A stretch of 40,441 nt of DNA from a virus. Positions 40,025 through 40,441 of this stretch are shown one piece after another (the first letter of the stretch is position 1; each line of letters starts with the position of its first letter). A model generated the notes under the pieces. The model had not been told where the DNA came from. It ran no database searches and was given only the letters and a program-made list of their open reading frames with translations. The DNA lies in the IMG/VR virus record IMGVR_UViG_3300042898_000081, positions 1 to 40,441 of that record. One strand, given 5' to 3'. Both the position numbers and the translations under genes were made by a program.

Positions 40025-40441
40025 TTACTCCTCGTCACTCCAAGCCTTCACCACGGAATCCAAATCCTTCTTGGTCACAGGTGCGGGCGCGGTCTTAGCG
40101 GGGCGCTTGATTGGCTCGTCGATTGGGTCAGCTTTTACTTTAGCCATTGCCTTCTCTTCGTCTTCATCAAGCATCTTGCCCATAGGCTTAGGTGCTTCCA
40201 ACTTAGCAGGCTTACCTGACATGTCAGCTTGGTATGGTGTCATAACTACCATCTTCAGCACTTCAGGAGTGCTAGCCACTTTGCTAGTCACAGCGTACTG
40301 CGTCTTGTTAATGTACTTAGTCGGCGTAAACAACACAGACTGGTTGTCATTGTCTTCGTTAAAACTAATTTGCGTTATAACGTAGTCCAAGCTCTTGCCG
40401 TTGTTGGACAAGTACTTAGAGTAGTTTTCAAACGTGTGCGT
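40025..40441 (-). CDS. Unknown early protein, 5' end outside window, acidic C-terminus
   Basis: The frame stays open to the window edge, so an apparent TTG start at 40411 is internal and 138 residues are visible. They read FENYSKYLSNNGKSLDYVIT, then QISFNEDNDNQSVLFTPTKY, then VASTPEVLKMVVMTPYQADM. A Lys/Pro/Ala-rich linker follows and an acidic end, VVKAWSDEE. The folded part plus linker plus acidic tail is reminiscent of single-stranded-DNA-binding or recombination mediators, whose tails dock partner enzymes. I do not recognise the fold. It is first in a chain with HTH and primase-helicase genes. Confidence 0.7.
   Translation of the reverse strand, partial: THTFENYSKYLSNNGKSLDYVITQISFNEDNDNQSVLFTPTKYINKTQYAVTSKVASTPEVLKMVVMTPYQADMSGKPAKLEAPKPMGKMLDEDEEKAMAKVKADPIDEPIKRPAKTAPAPVTKKDLDSVVKAWSDEE

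Overview
The window looks like the late half, plus one end of the early half, of a tailed double-stranded DNA phage with a short (podovirus-type) tail. The rightward strand runs portal, co-chaperonin, scaffold, capsid, neck adaptor, fibre, lysis, nozzle-like and giant ejection-type proteins. There is no sheath, no tail-tube gene and no classical tape-measure gene. The lysis cassette suggests a Gram-negative host. The protein styles resemble those of phages of aquatic bacteria as I recall them, so the host remains an inference. Both window edges cut through genes, so this is part of a larger genome.

Rightward region (1-36672). Head block (1-4495): portal C-terminus, a small protein, a GroES-like co-chaperonin, scaffold-like protein, a conserved unknown, a decoration-like protein and a Mu gpT-type major capsid protein. 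A strong intrinsic terminator and a leader of about 100 bases follow (4516-4644). Accessory structural block (4645-9568): a structural protein, a tandem pair of paralogues, and a run of very small basic Gly/Lys/Met-rich proteins with shared motifs. Neck and fibre block (9568-16574): two connector/adaptor proteins carrying inserted beta domains, a zinc ribbon protein, a protein made of thirteen 20-residue repeats, a tail fibre and a glycine-rich probable receptor-binding protein.

Lysis block (16571-18853): seven tiny to small genes joined stop-to-start, ending in a 3TM holin and a GH24 endolysin. Four of these genes are short and easily missed. Nozzle and ejection block (18862-36672): a gp10-like nozzle protein, then five proteins totalling about 5,200 residues that are probably ejected or internal. 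Two of these are giants (1946 and 2094 aa) that appear to share a hydrophobic module. The first carries long TolA-like repeats and the second carries an HEXXH metallopeptidase-like site.

Leftward region (40441-36759): an early operon of an unknown protein with an acidic tail (cut by the window edge), an HTH protein, a primase-helicase fusion and a 64-aa protein. It converges on the late operon at a hairpin whose U-tract faces the leftward transcripts. No stretch over 300 bases is gene-free; the largest gap is the leader after the capsid gene. I saw no tRNA, IS element, CRISPR array or integrase.
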